Assembly (NCBI RefSeq): GCF_048820915.1
Contig: NZ_JBMERR010000005.1
Location: 62,001-126,000, forward strand
Direction: 5' to 3'
Source: Cribrihabitans_A pelagius
Lineage (GTDB): Bacteria; Pseudomonadota; Alphaproteobacteria; Rhodobacterales; Rhodobacteraceae
DNA length: 64,000 nt
The stretch's first letter is position 1. Each line of letters opens with the position of its first letter. Of the stretch, positions 52,005 to 59,772 are shown piece by piece. Made by a program: the position numbers and the translations under genes. A model generated the notes under the pieces. The model did not search any database and was not told the origin of the DNA. It was given only the letters and a program-made list of their open reading frames with translations.

Positions 52005-53515
52005 GCGGATTTTCCTTTGAAACAGGCGGGCAGGGCGCGGCGCAGGAGTTTGCCGTTGGCGCCCGCGGGCAGGGTGTCGAGGCGGATGTAGGCGCGGGGC
52101 TGCTTGTACCGCGCGAGCCGCGCGCTGGCAAAGGCGGCCAGGTCCGCGGCGTTCAACTCTTCGGGACCGGTGTAGAAGGCGGCGATGATATAAGTATCTG
52201 GCTTCACCTCCACCGCGGCCACGCCGGCCTGGGTGATGCCGGGGTGGGCGGCCAGGGCGGTCTCCACCTCGATGGGCGAAACCCGGTAGCCGCCCGCGTT
52301 CATCATGTCGTCGTTGCGGCCAAGGTAGCGGATGGCGCCGCTTTCGGTCATTGCGCCCTGATCGCCGGTCAGAAACCAGTCGCCCTGGAAGCGGGCGGCG
52401 GTCTCTTCGGCCGCGTTCAGATAGCCGAGCATCAGCCCGGGATCGGAGCGGTGAATGGCGATGGTGCCTTCTGCGCCGCGCTCCAGAACCCCGTCAGAGC
52501 CGAGGATAGCCACCTGCCGCCCCGGCTGCGGGCGGCCGAGCGTGCCGTCTTCGGCGGGCGCTTCGGGGGCGGCGGAGATGAAAGTGGAGCATTCGGACAT
52601 GCCGTAGGCTTCATAGAGCGGCTTGCCGGTTGCCTCTACCCAGGCCTCCAGCAGGTGGGCGGGGAGCTTTTCGCCGGCGGAAAGCCCGTGGCGCAGGTCC
52701 GGCAGGTCCAGCGGGAGGTGTGTGAGCATTTTTCGGTAAACCCCTGGTGCAGCAGCGAAAAGCGTGGCTCGGTGGCGCTTGAGCAGTGCAGGCAGGGCTT
52801 CGGGTGGGGTATCCGGGCCGGGGATCAGCGCGGCGGCGCCATTGGCCCAGGGGTCCATGAGGCCGGTGCCAAGCGTGAAGGTCCAGTTGAAGGCGCCTGC
52901 GTGCAGCAGGCGGTCTTCGGAAGTAAGGCCGTACCAGCCCTTCACCATCATCCGCCGCGCCCAGATGGCCCGGTGGGCATGGGCAACCGCACGAGGGCTG
53001 CCGCTGGTGCCGGAGGTATAGACCACATAGGCCAGCCGCTCCGGATCGCCTTCGGTATAGCGGCAGGGCGGCAGCGCCTGCATCGCGCTGAGCTCGGCGC
53101 GGGTGATCTGATGCGGATGCCGCGGGCAGGGAATGGCCGGGTCGCGCAGCACCGCGGCGGGTTTGAGCCCGGTGAGGATGCGCGCCACTTCCGGCTCGGT
53201 CAGCTGGGGCGAAGTCGGCACCGGAACGAGGCCCGCCGCGATGGCGCCGAGGTAGGCAACGGGGAACTCCACGGTGTTGCCAAGCCTGAGCAGCACCATG
53301 TCTCCGCGCCGCAGCCCCGCATGCAGCAGGCCGGTGCCGGTGCCGCGCACGGAGGCCTCCAGCCGGGCGTAGCTCCAGTCTTCGGCGCCGTCCGCCGCCA
53401 GCACCGAAAGCGCCGTTTTCTCCGCCAGCCGCTCCGCATGGCGCAGCACGTACGCGGCGAGGTTGAAGGGAGAGGGGCAAGGCGCAAAAGGCGCCGGATC
53501 GGAGAGGGCCAGCAT
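52001..53515 (-). CDS. Acyl-CoA synthetase (ANL superfamily)
   Basis: A 504-residue adenylate-forming ligase that activates a carboxylic acid with ATP and CoA. The A3 motif YTSGTSGSPRAVAHAHR, the A5 YGMSECSTF, the A8 region GGYRVSPIEVETALAAHPG and the A10 lysine in PAGANGKLLRR are all present. The substrate may be an aromatic or short-chain acid, as its order resembles benzoate-CoA ligases, but this cannot be set by eye. The gene is divergent from an XRE-cupin regulator by 64 bases, which may control it. Confidence 0.92.
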   Translation of the reverse strand: MLALSDPAPFAPCPSPFNLAAYVLRHAERLAEKTALSVLAADGAEDWSYARLEASVRGTGTGLLHAGLRRGDMVLLRLGNTVEFPVAYLGAIAAGLVPVPTSPQLTEPEVARILTGLKPAAVLRDPAIPCPRHPHQITRAELSAMQALPPCRYTEGDPERLAYVVYTSGTSGSPRAVAHAHRAIWARRMMVKGWYGLTSEDRLLHAGAFNWTFTLGTGLMDPWANGAAALIPGPDTPPEALPALLKRHRATLFAAAPGVYRKMLTHLPLDLPDLRHGLSAGEKLPAHLLEAWVEATGKPLYEAYGMSECSTFISAAPEAPAEDGTLGRPQPGRQVAILGSDGVLERGAEGTIAIHRSDPGLMLGYLNAAEETAARFQGDWFLTGDQGAMTESGAIRYLGRNDDMMNAGGYRVSPIEVETALAAHPGITQAGVAAVEVKPDTYIIAAFYTGPEELNAADLAAFASARLARYKQPRAYIRLDTLPAGANGKLLRRALPACFKGKSA

Positions 53516-53579
53516 AGGGGATGGCTAGCCCGTGCCGTCCTGCGTTGCAAGCCGCTCCGCAGGCGCCTATAGAGTGGGC

Positions 53580-54203
53580 ATGACGGACCGCGACCCCAAA
53601 TCCCTGATCACTATCGCCCGCGCCAGCGGCGGCGAGGAGACTGCCGAACCGCTCGACCTTGGCGCCCGGGTGCGCGAGCTGCGCAAGGCGCGGGACTGGA
53701 CGCTGGAATATGCCGCCAATCAGGCGGGGCTGGCGCGCTCCACCCTGTCGAAGATCGAAAACGGCCAGATGTCACCGACGTACGAGGCGTTGAAGAAGCT
53801 GGCGGTGGGACTCGAGATCTCGGTGCCGCAGCTGTTCACGCCGCCGCAGCGCGACCAGGTGAACGGCCGCATGACGGTGACGAAATCCGGCGACGGATCG
53901 GCCCATGCGACCGCGACCTATGAGCACGAACTGTTGGCCGACGGTCTGACCCGCAAGCAGATGCTGCCCTACCGTGCCCGGGTGCGCGCCCGCGCGATGG
54001 AGGAATTCGACGGCTGGGTGCGCCACGACGGCGAGGAGTTCCTTTACGTGCTGACCGGCGTTGTGAAGCTATATACCGAGTTCTACGAGCCGGTTGAGAT
54101 GCGCCGCGGCGACAGCGCCTATTACGACGCCGCCATGGGGCACAACGTGATCTCGCTCAGCCCCGAGGACGCGACGATTCTCTGGGTAACCTCGCTGGCC
54201 TGA
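53580..54203 (+). CDS. XRE-cupin transcriptional regulator
   Basis: A 207-residue regulator. Residues about 27-80 form an XRE helix-turn-helix (RVRELRKARDWTLEYAANQAGLARSTLSKIENGQ in outline: LGARVRELRKARDWTLE then STLSKIENG), and the C-terminal half is a cupin sensor domain (HDGEEFLYVLTGVVKLYTE, MGHNVISLSPEDA). The ATG at 53580 lies 16 bases downstream of a probable -10. It is divergent from the acyl-CoA synthetase and likely regulates that operon. Confidence 0.88.
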   Translation: MTDRDPKSLITIARASGGEETAEPLDLGARVRELRKARDWTLEYAANQAGLARSTLSKIENGQMSPTYEALKKLAVGLEISVPQLFTPPQRDQVNGRMTVTKSGDGSAHATATYEHELLADGLTRKQMLPYRARVRARAMEEFDGWVRHDGEEFLYVLTGVVKLYTEFYEPVEMRRGDSAYYDAAMGHNVISLSPEDATILWVTSLA

Positions 54204-54224
54204 TCGGAACCCTGGCCTGCCAGA

Positions 54225-54455
54225 TCAGTTGGCGCGGCCGTCAAGCTCCATGAGCAGGCTTTCGATATAGAGGAAGTCTTCGACCTCTTCCCTGGCTTCG
54301 GTCAGGGTCAGATGATGGGTGCGGGCCAGGTAGGCAACAAATTTGTCCCGGTCTTCCACGATGGAAGGCGCCTTGCTGACTTTCAGATACGGAAAGCGCT
54401 GCTTGATGCGGGGCATCCTGTCGAACCAGCTGGCAGCTGCTGCTTGTACAGGCAT
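54225..54455 (-). CDS. Small acidic protein of unknown function
   Basis: A 76-residue protein. It starts MPVQAAAASWFDRMPRIKQRF, has a basic N-terminal half and an acidic C-terminal half (EAREEVEDFLYIESLLMELDG). No membrane or catalytic motif is visible. I prefer ATG 54455 because GGGAG lies ten bases upstream; a GTG at 54464 falls on that site. It converges with the XRE gene. I do not recognise the family, but codon use and the ribosome-binding site suggest a real gene. Confidence 0.55.
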   Translation of the reverse strand: MPVQAAAASWFDRMPRIKQRFPYLKVSKAPSIVEDRDKFVAYLARTHHLTLTEAREEVEDFLYIESLLMELDGRAN

Positions 54456-54614
54456 GGGGGGCACTCCCAGACAAACGGTTTCTAGCTATCGGACTCTGAT
54501 GGTAACACTTTTTGCTGGTGATGTAACGATTACGAGAAGTTGTTGCATTGCGGTCACGGTTTTGGGCGGGAATTTGCCGCTCCCGCCCATGCCGCCGTGT
54601 TGGGAAACAGGGGG

Positions 54615-55271
54615 TCACGCCCTGGCAAACAGCCGCGGCAGCACTGCGTGGCCCAGGCCGACGGCGATCAGCTGCATCAGGATGAACATCGGGATATGGC
54701 CCGGATAGATGCCTGCAAATGTGTCGCTGAAGCCGCGCGCGATGGTGACCGCCGGATTGGCGAAGCTGGTGGAGGCGGTGAACCAGTAGGCGCCGGTGAT
54801 GTAGAGACCGACCAGCGCGGGCACGGCCTCAGGGCGGGAGCGCAACCCGCCGAAGATCACGAACAGGAGCCCGAATGTCGCCAGCACCTCGGCCAGCCAC
54901 TGGGCGCCGCCGCTGCGGTGCATGGTGGCGGAACTTTGCAGCACATCCAGGCCGAACATGCCGTGGCAGGCCCAGACCCCCAGGATGCCGCCGCCGGCCT
55001 GTGCCAGCACATATGGCGGCACGGCGCGCCAGGAGTGATCGCCGCGCAGCGCGAAGGCCAGCGTGACCGCAGGGTTGAAATGCGCGCCCGACACCGGCCC
55101 GAGCGTGGTGATAATGACATAGAGCATGCAGCCCGTCGCCACCGCATTGGCCAGAAGCGCCAGCGCCACGTTTCCGTCCGCCAGCCGCTCGGCCATGATG
55201 CCGGAACCGACGACGCTGACCAGCAGCATCGCGGTGCCAAGCCCCTCAGCCAGCAGCTTCTGTCCGGTCAT
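54615..55271 (-). CDS. aqpS: Aquaglyceroporin of an arsenic operon
   Basis: A 218-residue inner-membrane channel with six hydrophobic helices and two NPA loops: SGAHFNPAVT in the first half and TSFANPAVT in the second. It follows arsC with a four-base overlap (55268-55271), in the order regulator/reductase, arsC, channel. In Sinorhizobium meliloti the equivalent AqpS exports arsenite in place of ArsB; the same role is inferred here. Confidence 0.88.
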   Translation of the reverse strand: MTGQKLLAEGLGTAMLLVSVVGSGIMAERLADGNVALALLANAVATGCMLYVIITTLGPVSGAHFNPAVTLAFALRGDHSWRAVPPYVLAQAGGGILGVWACHGMFGLDVLQSSATMHRSGGAQWLAEVLATFGLLFVIFGGLRSRPEAVPALVGLYITGAYWFTASTSFANPAVTIARGFSDTFAGIYPGHIPMFILMQLIAVGLGHAVLPRLFARA

Positions 55272-55744
55272 GCCAGCTCTCCGATCCGGGCGAGTTCGGC
55301 GCGCAGCTGTTCCGGCGCCATCTCCTTCACGGGCAGTCCCAGCAGCGCCTTGGCGCGCCGCTCCAGCGTGGCGTGGGCGGCGCGGAAGGCGTCATCCCAA
55401 TCTTCCGGCCTGGCCGCGGCCGGATCCGGCACGCCCCAATGCGCCCTAAGCGGCGCGCCGGGCCAGACCGGGCAGGTCTCCCCCGCGGCGGCGGCGCAGA
55501 CGGTGATCACCAGATCCATCTCAGGTGCGCCGGGTCCGGCGAATTCATCCCAGCTCTTGGAGCGGGCGCCGGAGGTGCCGATGCCTTTTTCCTGCAGGAG
55601 CGCCAGCGACTGCGGATGCACCAGCCCGGTGGGGGTGGAGCCTGCCGAATAGGCGCGCACAGCGCCGCGGCCCCCGGTGTTGAGGATCGCCTCCAGCAGG
55701 ATGGAGCGGGCGGAGTTGCCCGTGCAGAGCACAAGTATATTCAT
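55268..55744 (-). CDS. arsC: Arsenate reductase, LMW phosphatase type
   Basis: A 158-residue arsenate reductase of the low-molecular-weight tyrosine phosphatase fold. The P-loop is C7-TGNSARS, and C83 and C91 (VCAAAAGETC) are the redox pair expected for thioredoxin-linked ArsC. Start ATG 55744 (MNILVLCTGNSARS) is the natural one. It follows the ArsR-ArsC fusion by 22 bases and overlaps aqpS, forming one operon. Confidence 0.92.
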   Translation of the reverse strand: MNILVLCTGNSARSILLEAILNTGGRGAVRAYSAGSTPTGLVHPQSLALLQEKGIGTSGARSKSWDEFAGPGAPEMDLVITVCAAAAGETCPVWPGAPLRAHWGVPDPAAARPEDWDDAFRAAHATLERRAKALLGLPVKEMAPEQLRAELARIGELA

Positions 55745-55766
55745 GGGGTGAAGCCTGTCGTTGAAG

Positions 55767-56600
55767 TTATTCGGGGCGCTGCATCTGCCCGATGCCGTCG
55801 ACGCGGTGCTGCAGGGACAAGCGGTCCAGCGTCTCGAATGGCAGCGCAGCAAAGGCGCGGATGCGGTTGAGGAGAAGGCCATAGGCCTGCTGGAAGGCAA
55901 GGCTTTGCTCAGCTTCGGTGCCTTCCGCGCGCACCGGGTCGGCAAGGCCCCAATGGGCGCTCATCGGCTGGCCGGGCCAGGCCGGGCATTCCTCGTTGGC
56001 GGCGGCGTCGCAAACGGTGAAGATGAAATCCATCTTCGGCGCGTCGCCGGCGGCGAACCGGTCCAGATCCTTGGAACTGAGGGGGGAGGTGTCGTACCCA
56101 TTGGCGTTGAGCAGCGCGATCACCTCCGGGTGCGGCCCGCCGGAGGGGCGGGTGCCCGCGGAATATGCGCGGAACTTGCCGCCGCCCTCGCGGTTCAGGA
56201 TCGCCTCGGCCAGCAGCGAGCGGGCCGAGTTTCCGGTGCAGGTGAACAGCACGTTCAGGGGGCGCCCGGCGGCCGGCATGGGCAGCGCCTCACCGGATGC
56301 AGGGGCACAGACGTCGGGCCGGTTCCGGCAGCAGCCTGCGAGAAGTTCGTCGAACATCCCGCGCAGGCCGGACAGGTTTGCGCCATAAAACAGCGAGGTG
56401 CCCTGGCGCTGCTGCGAGATCAGCCCCGCCTGTTTCAGCACCGTGAGGTAGGCGGAGGCGGTATTGGCCTTGTATCCCAGCGCGGCGGCGATCTCACCGG
56501 CCGGCACGCTGTCCGGATAGCGCCGCATCAGGAGGCGGAACAGCGCGAGCCGTTTCGGATGCGCCAGCGCGGCGAGCTTATCGGTGATTTCTAATTCCAT
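55767..56600 (-). CDS. ArsR repressor fused to an ArsC-type reductase
   Basis: A 277-residue two-domain protein. Residues about 1-100 are an ArsR winged HTH (ALAHPKRLALFRLLMRR, then ANTASAYLTVLKQAGLIS). C90, C91 and C98 (AGCCRNRPDVC) form a likely arsenite-sensing triad at the end of that domain. Residues about 115-260 are an LMW phosphatase/ArsC with the loop C121-TGNSARS and the redox cysteines in TVCDAAANEEC. It heads the arsenic operon; its ATG is almost at the predicted transcription start (see promoter). Confidence 0.92.
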   Translation of the reverse strand: MELEITDKLAALAHPKRLALFRLLMRRYPDSVPAGEIAAALGYKANTASAYLTVLKQAGLISQQRQGTSLFYGANLSGLRGMFDELLAGCCRNRPDVCAPASGEALPMPAAGRPLNVLFTCTGNSARSLLAEAILNREGGGKFRAYSAGTRPSGGPHPEVIALLNANGYDTSPLSSKDLDRFAAGDAPKMDFIFTVCDAAANEECPAWPGQPMSAHWGLADPVRAEGTEAEQSLAFQQAYGLLLNRIRAFAALPFETLDRLSLQHRVDGIGQMQRPE

Positions 56601-56602
56601 AA

Positions 56603-56636
56603 TTCGCGAAATACGGAATCATAAACTAACTGTCAA
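56603..56636 (-). promoter_or_regulatory. Promoter and candidate operator of the arsenic operon
   Basis: On the minus strand, a perfect TTGACA (56636-56631) is followed after 17 bases by TATTTC (56613-56608). The expected start site falls on or just before the ATG at 56600, so the messenger may be leaderless; no ribosome-binding site is visible. A palindrome TTCGCGAA (56603-56610) overlaps the start site and could be the ArsR operator. Confidence 0.6.
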
Positions 56637-56639
56637 GCT

Positions 56640-56664
56640 GCCACGGCCGGAAAGCGGCCTTGGC
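56640..56664. terminator. Hairpin downstream of the YejA-like gene
   Basis: GCCACGGCCG (56640-56649) pairs with CGGCCTTGGC (56655-56664), one mismatch, five-base loop. It follows the stop codon at 56706 on the minus strand by about 40 bases. No T tract. Confidence 0.4.
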
Positions 56665-56705
56665 AGGGATCAGAGCATATTGGGGGGGGCGGGACGGGCA
56701 GGCGG

Positions 56706-58535
56706 TCAGTCCGCCTGCCACCACCAGACATCGGGCATGAAATCGGTGCGATCGCCATAGATCGGCAGCCGGTCCGGGTAGCGGATCTCCTTCACATGGG
56801 CGATACGGCCGGTGTCGAAGTTCCAGAACGGAATGACATAGCGCCCGGCGGTCAGCACCCGGTCGAGCGCGCGCACCGCGGCGGTGAAGTCCGCGGGGTC
56901 CTCGGCCGTCAGCATGGCGTCGATCATCGCCTCCGCCGCGGGGCTGTTCATGCCCATCAGGTTGCGGCTGCCGGGCGTCTCCACGCCCTCGCTGCCCCAA
57001 TAATAGCGCTGCTCGTTGCCGGGACTCAGCGACAGTTCCCGGCGGTAGCGGGTGAGGTCGAAATCATAGGCGGTTTCGCGCTCGACATATTGTGCGTTAT
57101 CAACGGTTTCCGTGGTCAAATGGATGCCAAGGCGTTCCAGCGCGCGCCCGTAGATCCCGGCCACTGTTTTCATCTCGGCATCGCCCTGGCGGATCAGCAG
57201 GGAGAGCCGCAGCGGCTGGCCTTCGCCGTTGCGCAGCACGCCGTCCTGCACCTGCCAGCCGGCCTTCGCCAGGAGCCGCACCGCCTGGCGCAGGTTGGCC
57301 CGGTTGCGCAGGCTGCCGTCGCCTTCGGGCAGGGTGTAGCCCTCCAGCGTGCCGGGGGCGAGGCTGTCTGCGAAGGGGGCCAGCAGGGCTTCGGCCTTGC
57401 CGTTTGCGGCTCCCGGCTGCATCGCCAGATCCGAGCCCGAGAAATAAGAGGTGATGCGGCGCGGGCTGGTGCCGGCCACGGTGGAGCTGATGTATTCGTA
57501 GTTGAAGGCGAGGATCAGCGCCTCCCGCACACGCCAGTCATCGAGCGGCGCGCGGCGGGTGTTCATCACCAGCCCGGTCATGCCCGAGGGGCGCTGGTGC
57601 GGGATCTCGCTTTTCACCACATCGCCGCGCTGGATCGCCGGGAAGTCATAGTCGTTTTCCCATTTGGCGGCGTTGAATTCGCGCACCGCGCTCAGCTCGC
57701 CTGCCTTGAAGGCCTCCATCAGCACGGTTTCGTCGCCAAAAAAGTCGATGCGCATCTCGTCGAAGTTCTGGGTGCCGCGGCGGAAGGGCAAGTCCTTGCC
57801 CCAGTAATCCGGGTTGCGGGTGAAGGTGACGAAGCGGCCGGGCTCGTGATCGCTCACCACGTAGGGCCCGGTGCCGATCGGGGCGCCGCCGACGGCGCCG
57901 CTGCCGAAAGGTTTGCCTTCGAACTGCGCCTTCTGCAGCACCGGCCGCATGCCGGCGATCAGCGCAAGTTCCCGGTCCTCTGTGTTGAAGGTGAGGCGCA
58001 GGCTGCGGGGGCCGGTCTGCTCGATCTTCTCCACCTTGGTCCAGAAGCCGCGGTAGCGCGGGTGGCCCTCGGTGCCCAGCGTTTCGTAGGACCAGATCAC
58101 ATCCTCGACCGTGACCGGGCTGCCATCGGAGAATCGCGCCTCCTCCCGCAAGGTGAATTCCACCCAGGAGCGGTCCGGCGGCACCTCGATTGATTCGGCC
58201 AGCAGGCCATAGAGTGTGAAGGGTTCGTCCCAGGAGCGGCCCATCAGGCTCTCATATCCCCAGAACCGCAGCTGCCACGGCGGGGTCCCTTTAAGGGTGA
58301 AGGGGTTCAGGCTGTCAAAGCCGCCGGTGTTGCCAAAGACCACCCGGCCACCTTTGGGCGCATCGGGGTTGGCGTAGGGTAAAGCCACAAAATCCGGTGG
58401 CAGCTCAGGGTCGCCATACATAGCTATGCCATGGCTCGGTTCCGCGGCCGCGACTCCGGCTCCGGCCAGGAGGGTGATTCCCGCCAGCACGCCACGCCAA
58501 TTGAGGAAGTTTTTTGACCGCACTTGCCTAGCCAT
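56706..58535 (-). CDS. Extracellular solute-binding protein, family 5 (YejA-like)
   Basis: A 609-residue periplasmic binding protein for peptides or similar oligomers. A signal peptide (about 1-31, GVLAGITLLAGAGVAAAEP) precedes the domain. The family 5 pattern is clear: DSPVTVEDV-like (here SDGSPVTVEDVIWSYETL), GTGPYVV, and late NRxAxxRDLD-type (here AVRALDRVLTAGRYVIPFW). No permease or ATPase genes are adjacent, so the rest of the transporter is elsewhere or the protein is orphan. Confidence 0.9.
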   Translation of the reverse strand: MARQVRSKNFLNWRGVLAGITLLAGAGVAAAEPSHGIAMYGDPELPPDFVALPYANPDAPKGGRVVFGNTGGFDSLNPFTLKGTPPWQLRFWGYESLMGRSWDEPFTLYGLLAESIEVPPDRSWVEFTLREEARFSDGSPVTVEDVIWSYETLGTEGHPRYRGFWTKVEKIEQTGPRSLRLTFNTEDRELALIAGMRPVLQKAQFEGKPFGSGAVGGAPIGTGPYVVSDHEPGRFVTFTRNPDYWGKDLPFRRGTQNFDEMRIDFFGDETVLMEAFKAGELSAVREFNAAKWENDYDFPAIQRGDVVKSEIPHQRPSGMTGLVMNTRRAPLDDWRVREALILAFNYEYISSTVAGTSPRRITSYFSGSDLAMQPGAANGKAEALLAPFADSLAPGTLEGYTLPEGDGSLRNRANLRQAVRLLAKAGWQVQDGVLRNGEGQPLRLSLLIRQGDAEMKTVAGIYGRALERLGIHLTTETVDNAQYVERETAYDFDLTRYRRELSLSPGNEQRYYWGSEGVETPGSRNLMGMNSPAAEAMIDAMLTAEDPADFTAAVRALDRVLTAGRYVIPFWNFDTGRIAHVKEIRYPDRLPIYGDRTDFMPDVWWWQAD

Positions 58536-58603
58536 CCTGCTCTGCCCTTATTTTCTTGAGCTTGCACGCTACGAGCGCTTTTTCGTCTTTTCAAACTTTT
58601 AGC

Positions 58604-58632
58604 TTGGATGGAAGCCGGAAATTGCTTATAAA
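58604..58632 (+). promoter_or_regulatory. Promoter-like sequence ahead of the candidate small RNA
   Basis: On the plus strand, TTGGAT (58604-58609) is followed after 17 bases by TATAAA (58627-58632). The larger context CTTG (58603-58606), 18 bases, CTTATAA (58625-58631) also resembles RpoH-type promoters known from Rhodobacter. No plus-strand protein gene follows; a terminator lies 55 bases downstream of the expected start. Confidence 0.5.
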
Positions 58633-58638
58633 GAGATC

Positions 58639-58713
58639 ACTGCTCGATAGGTTTCTTGCCTGTATGAAACCTGCCTCAATAACTAGCGCCCGCCTTGTGC
58701 GGGCGTTTTTTTT
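58639..58713 (+). ncRNA. Candidate trans-acting small RNA
   Basis: A predicted transcript of about 75 bases. It begins near 58639, has a stem-loop AGGTTTC (58649-58655) with GAAACCT (58666-58672) around a ten-base loop containing TTGCCTG, then a single-stranded GCCTCAATAACTA, then the terminator hairpin with eight U residues. This is the layout of Hfq-dependent small RNAs, and hfq is present in this chromosome. No open frame of reasonable length fits inside. It has not been checked against known small RNA families. Confidence 0.5.
58687..58713 (+). terminator. Strong plus-strand terminator without a protein gene upstream
   Basis: CGCCCGC (58687-58693) pairs with GCGGGCG (58699-58705), five-base loop, followed by eight T residues. 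The nearest upstream plus-strand protein gene ends far away (mfd at 48172 and the XRE gene at 54203), so it must end a short local transcript. Confidence 0.9.
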
Positions 58714-58892
58714 GTGCGCTAGCCGCTCCGCTGTCCCGGAACCGTTCCGCCGGATAGATCAATGGCGACCCCGCGTCAGGTTGAAGGCCCCGTCGCCAGG
58801 AACGCCCGCGCCGCCTTGCGCGTTTCCTTCGCGCATGCAGCATGGCAGAGTGGTGCCAGTTACGTTCAAACAGACCCGAGGGGAAGAGCATA

Positions 58893-59666
58893 ATGTCCTT
58901 GCAAGGAAAAACCGCCGTCGTCACCGGCTCGAATTCGGGAATCGGGCTGGGGGTCGCGCGCGAGCTGGCGCGGGCCGGGGCCGATGTGGTGCTGAACTCC
59001 TTCACCGGCCGGGAAGAGGATCACGCGCTGGCGGCGGAGATCGCCGAGGAATTCGGTGTCACCGCGCGCTACATCCAGGCCGACATGTCCAAGGGCGCCG
59101 AGTGCCGGGCGCTGATCGAAAAGGCGGGTGCCTGCGATATCCTGGTGAACAACGCAGGGATTCAGCACGTTGCGCCGATCGACACCTTCCCGGAGGACAA
59201 GTGGGACGCGATCATCGCGATCAACCTTTCTTCCGCCTTCCACACCACGGCGGCCGCGCTGCCGATGATGCGGGCCGCGGGCTGGGGCCGGGTGCTGAAC
59301 ATCGCCTCGGCGCACGGGCTCACCGCCTCGCCCTACAAGTCCGCCTATGTCGCGGCCAAGCATGGGGTTGTCGGCATGACCAAGGCGGTGGCACTGGAGA
59401 CCGCCGAGGAGCCGATCACCTGCAATGCGATCTGCCCGGGCTATGTGCTGACGCCGCTGGTGGAGGCGCAGATCCCCGACACCATGGAGAAGTACGGCAT
59501 GGGCCGCGAGGAGGTGATCAAGAAGGTCATGCTGGAGCGCCAACCGAGCCGGGAGTTCGCGACGGTGGAGCAGCTGGGCGGCACCGCGGTGTTCCTCTGC
59601 TCGGACGCGGCGGCACAGATTACCGGCACCACGCTCAGCGTCGATGGCGGCTGGACGGCGCTGTAA
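58893..59666 (+). CDS. bdhA: 3-hydroxybutyrate dehydrogenase
   Basis: A 257-residue NAD-dependent short-chain dehydrogenase that oxidises D-3-hydroxybutyrate to acetoacetate. The cofactor loop is TGSNSGIG, the NNAGIQHV motif follows, and the catalytic serine and YKSAYVAAK tyrosine/lysine are in place. The C-terminal helix pattern EVIKKVMLERQPSREFATVEQLGG is typical of the BdhA group. The ATG at 58893 has GGGGAAGAG; a longer frame exists but is unlikely. A patatin-like gene follows by about 105 bases, a pair recalled from other Rhodobacteraceae. Confidence 0.92.
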   Translation: MSLQGKTAVVTGSNSGIGLGVARELARAGADVVLNSFTGREEDHALAAEIAEEFGVTARYIQADMSKGAECRALIEKAGACDILVNNAGIQHVAPIDTFPEDKWDAIIAINLSSAFHTTAAALPMMRAAGWGRVLNIASAHGLTASPYKSAYVAAKHGVVGMTKAVALETAEEPITCNAICPGYVLTPLVEAQIPDTMEKYGMGREEVIKKVMLERQPSREFATVEQLGGTAVFLCSDAAAQITGTTLSVDGGWTAL

Positions 59667-59689
59667 AGCGGGCGATGTAAAGCGGGCGA
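59662..59689 (+). repeat. Fourteen-base tandem duplication at the bdhA stop codon
   Basis: TGTAAAGCGGGCGA occurs twice head to tail at 59662-59675 and 59676-59689. The first copy contains the TAA stop codon of bdhA. Confidence 0.9.
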
Positions 59690-59695
59690 TGGGGA

Positions 59696-59764
59696 GGGGG
59701 CCAGCCCCCTCTTGGCCCTTTCGGGCCAATTCACCCCCGGGGTAGTTACGGTCAGAAAGTAAAG
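59696..59764. repeat. Hairpin plus conserved tail element, copy 2
   Basis: Two hairpins occur in a row: GGGGGC/GCCCCC (59696-59709) and TTGGCCC/GGGCCAA (59712-59729). They are followed by CCCCCGGGGTAGTTACGGTC and then AGAAAGTAAAG. The tail aligns with that of copy 1 at 42174-42201 (both read CGGGG, TA, TT, then CAG, AAG, AAG). It lies between bdhA and the patatin gene. Confidence 0.6.
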
Positions 59765-59772
59765 GACAGATT

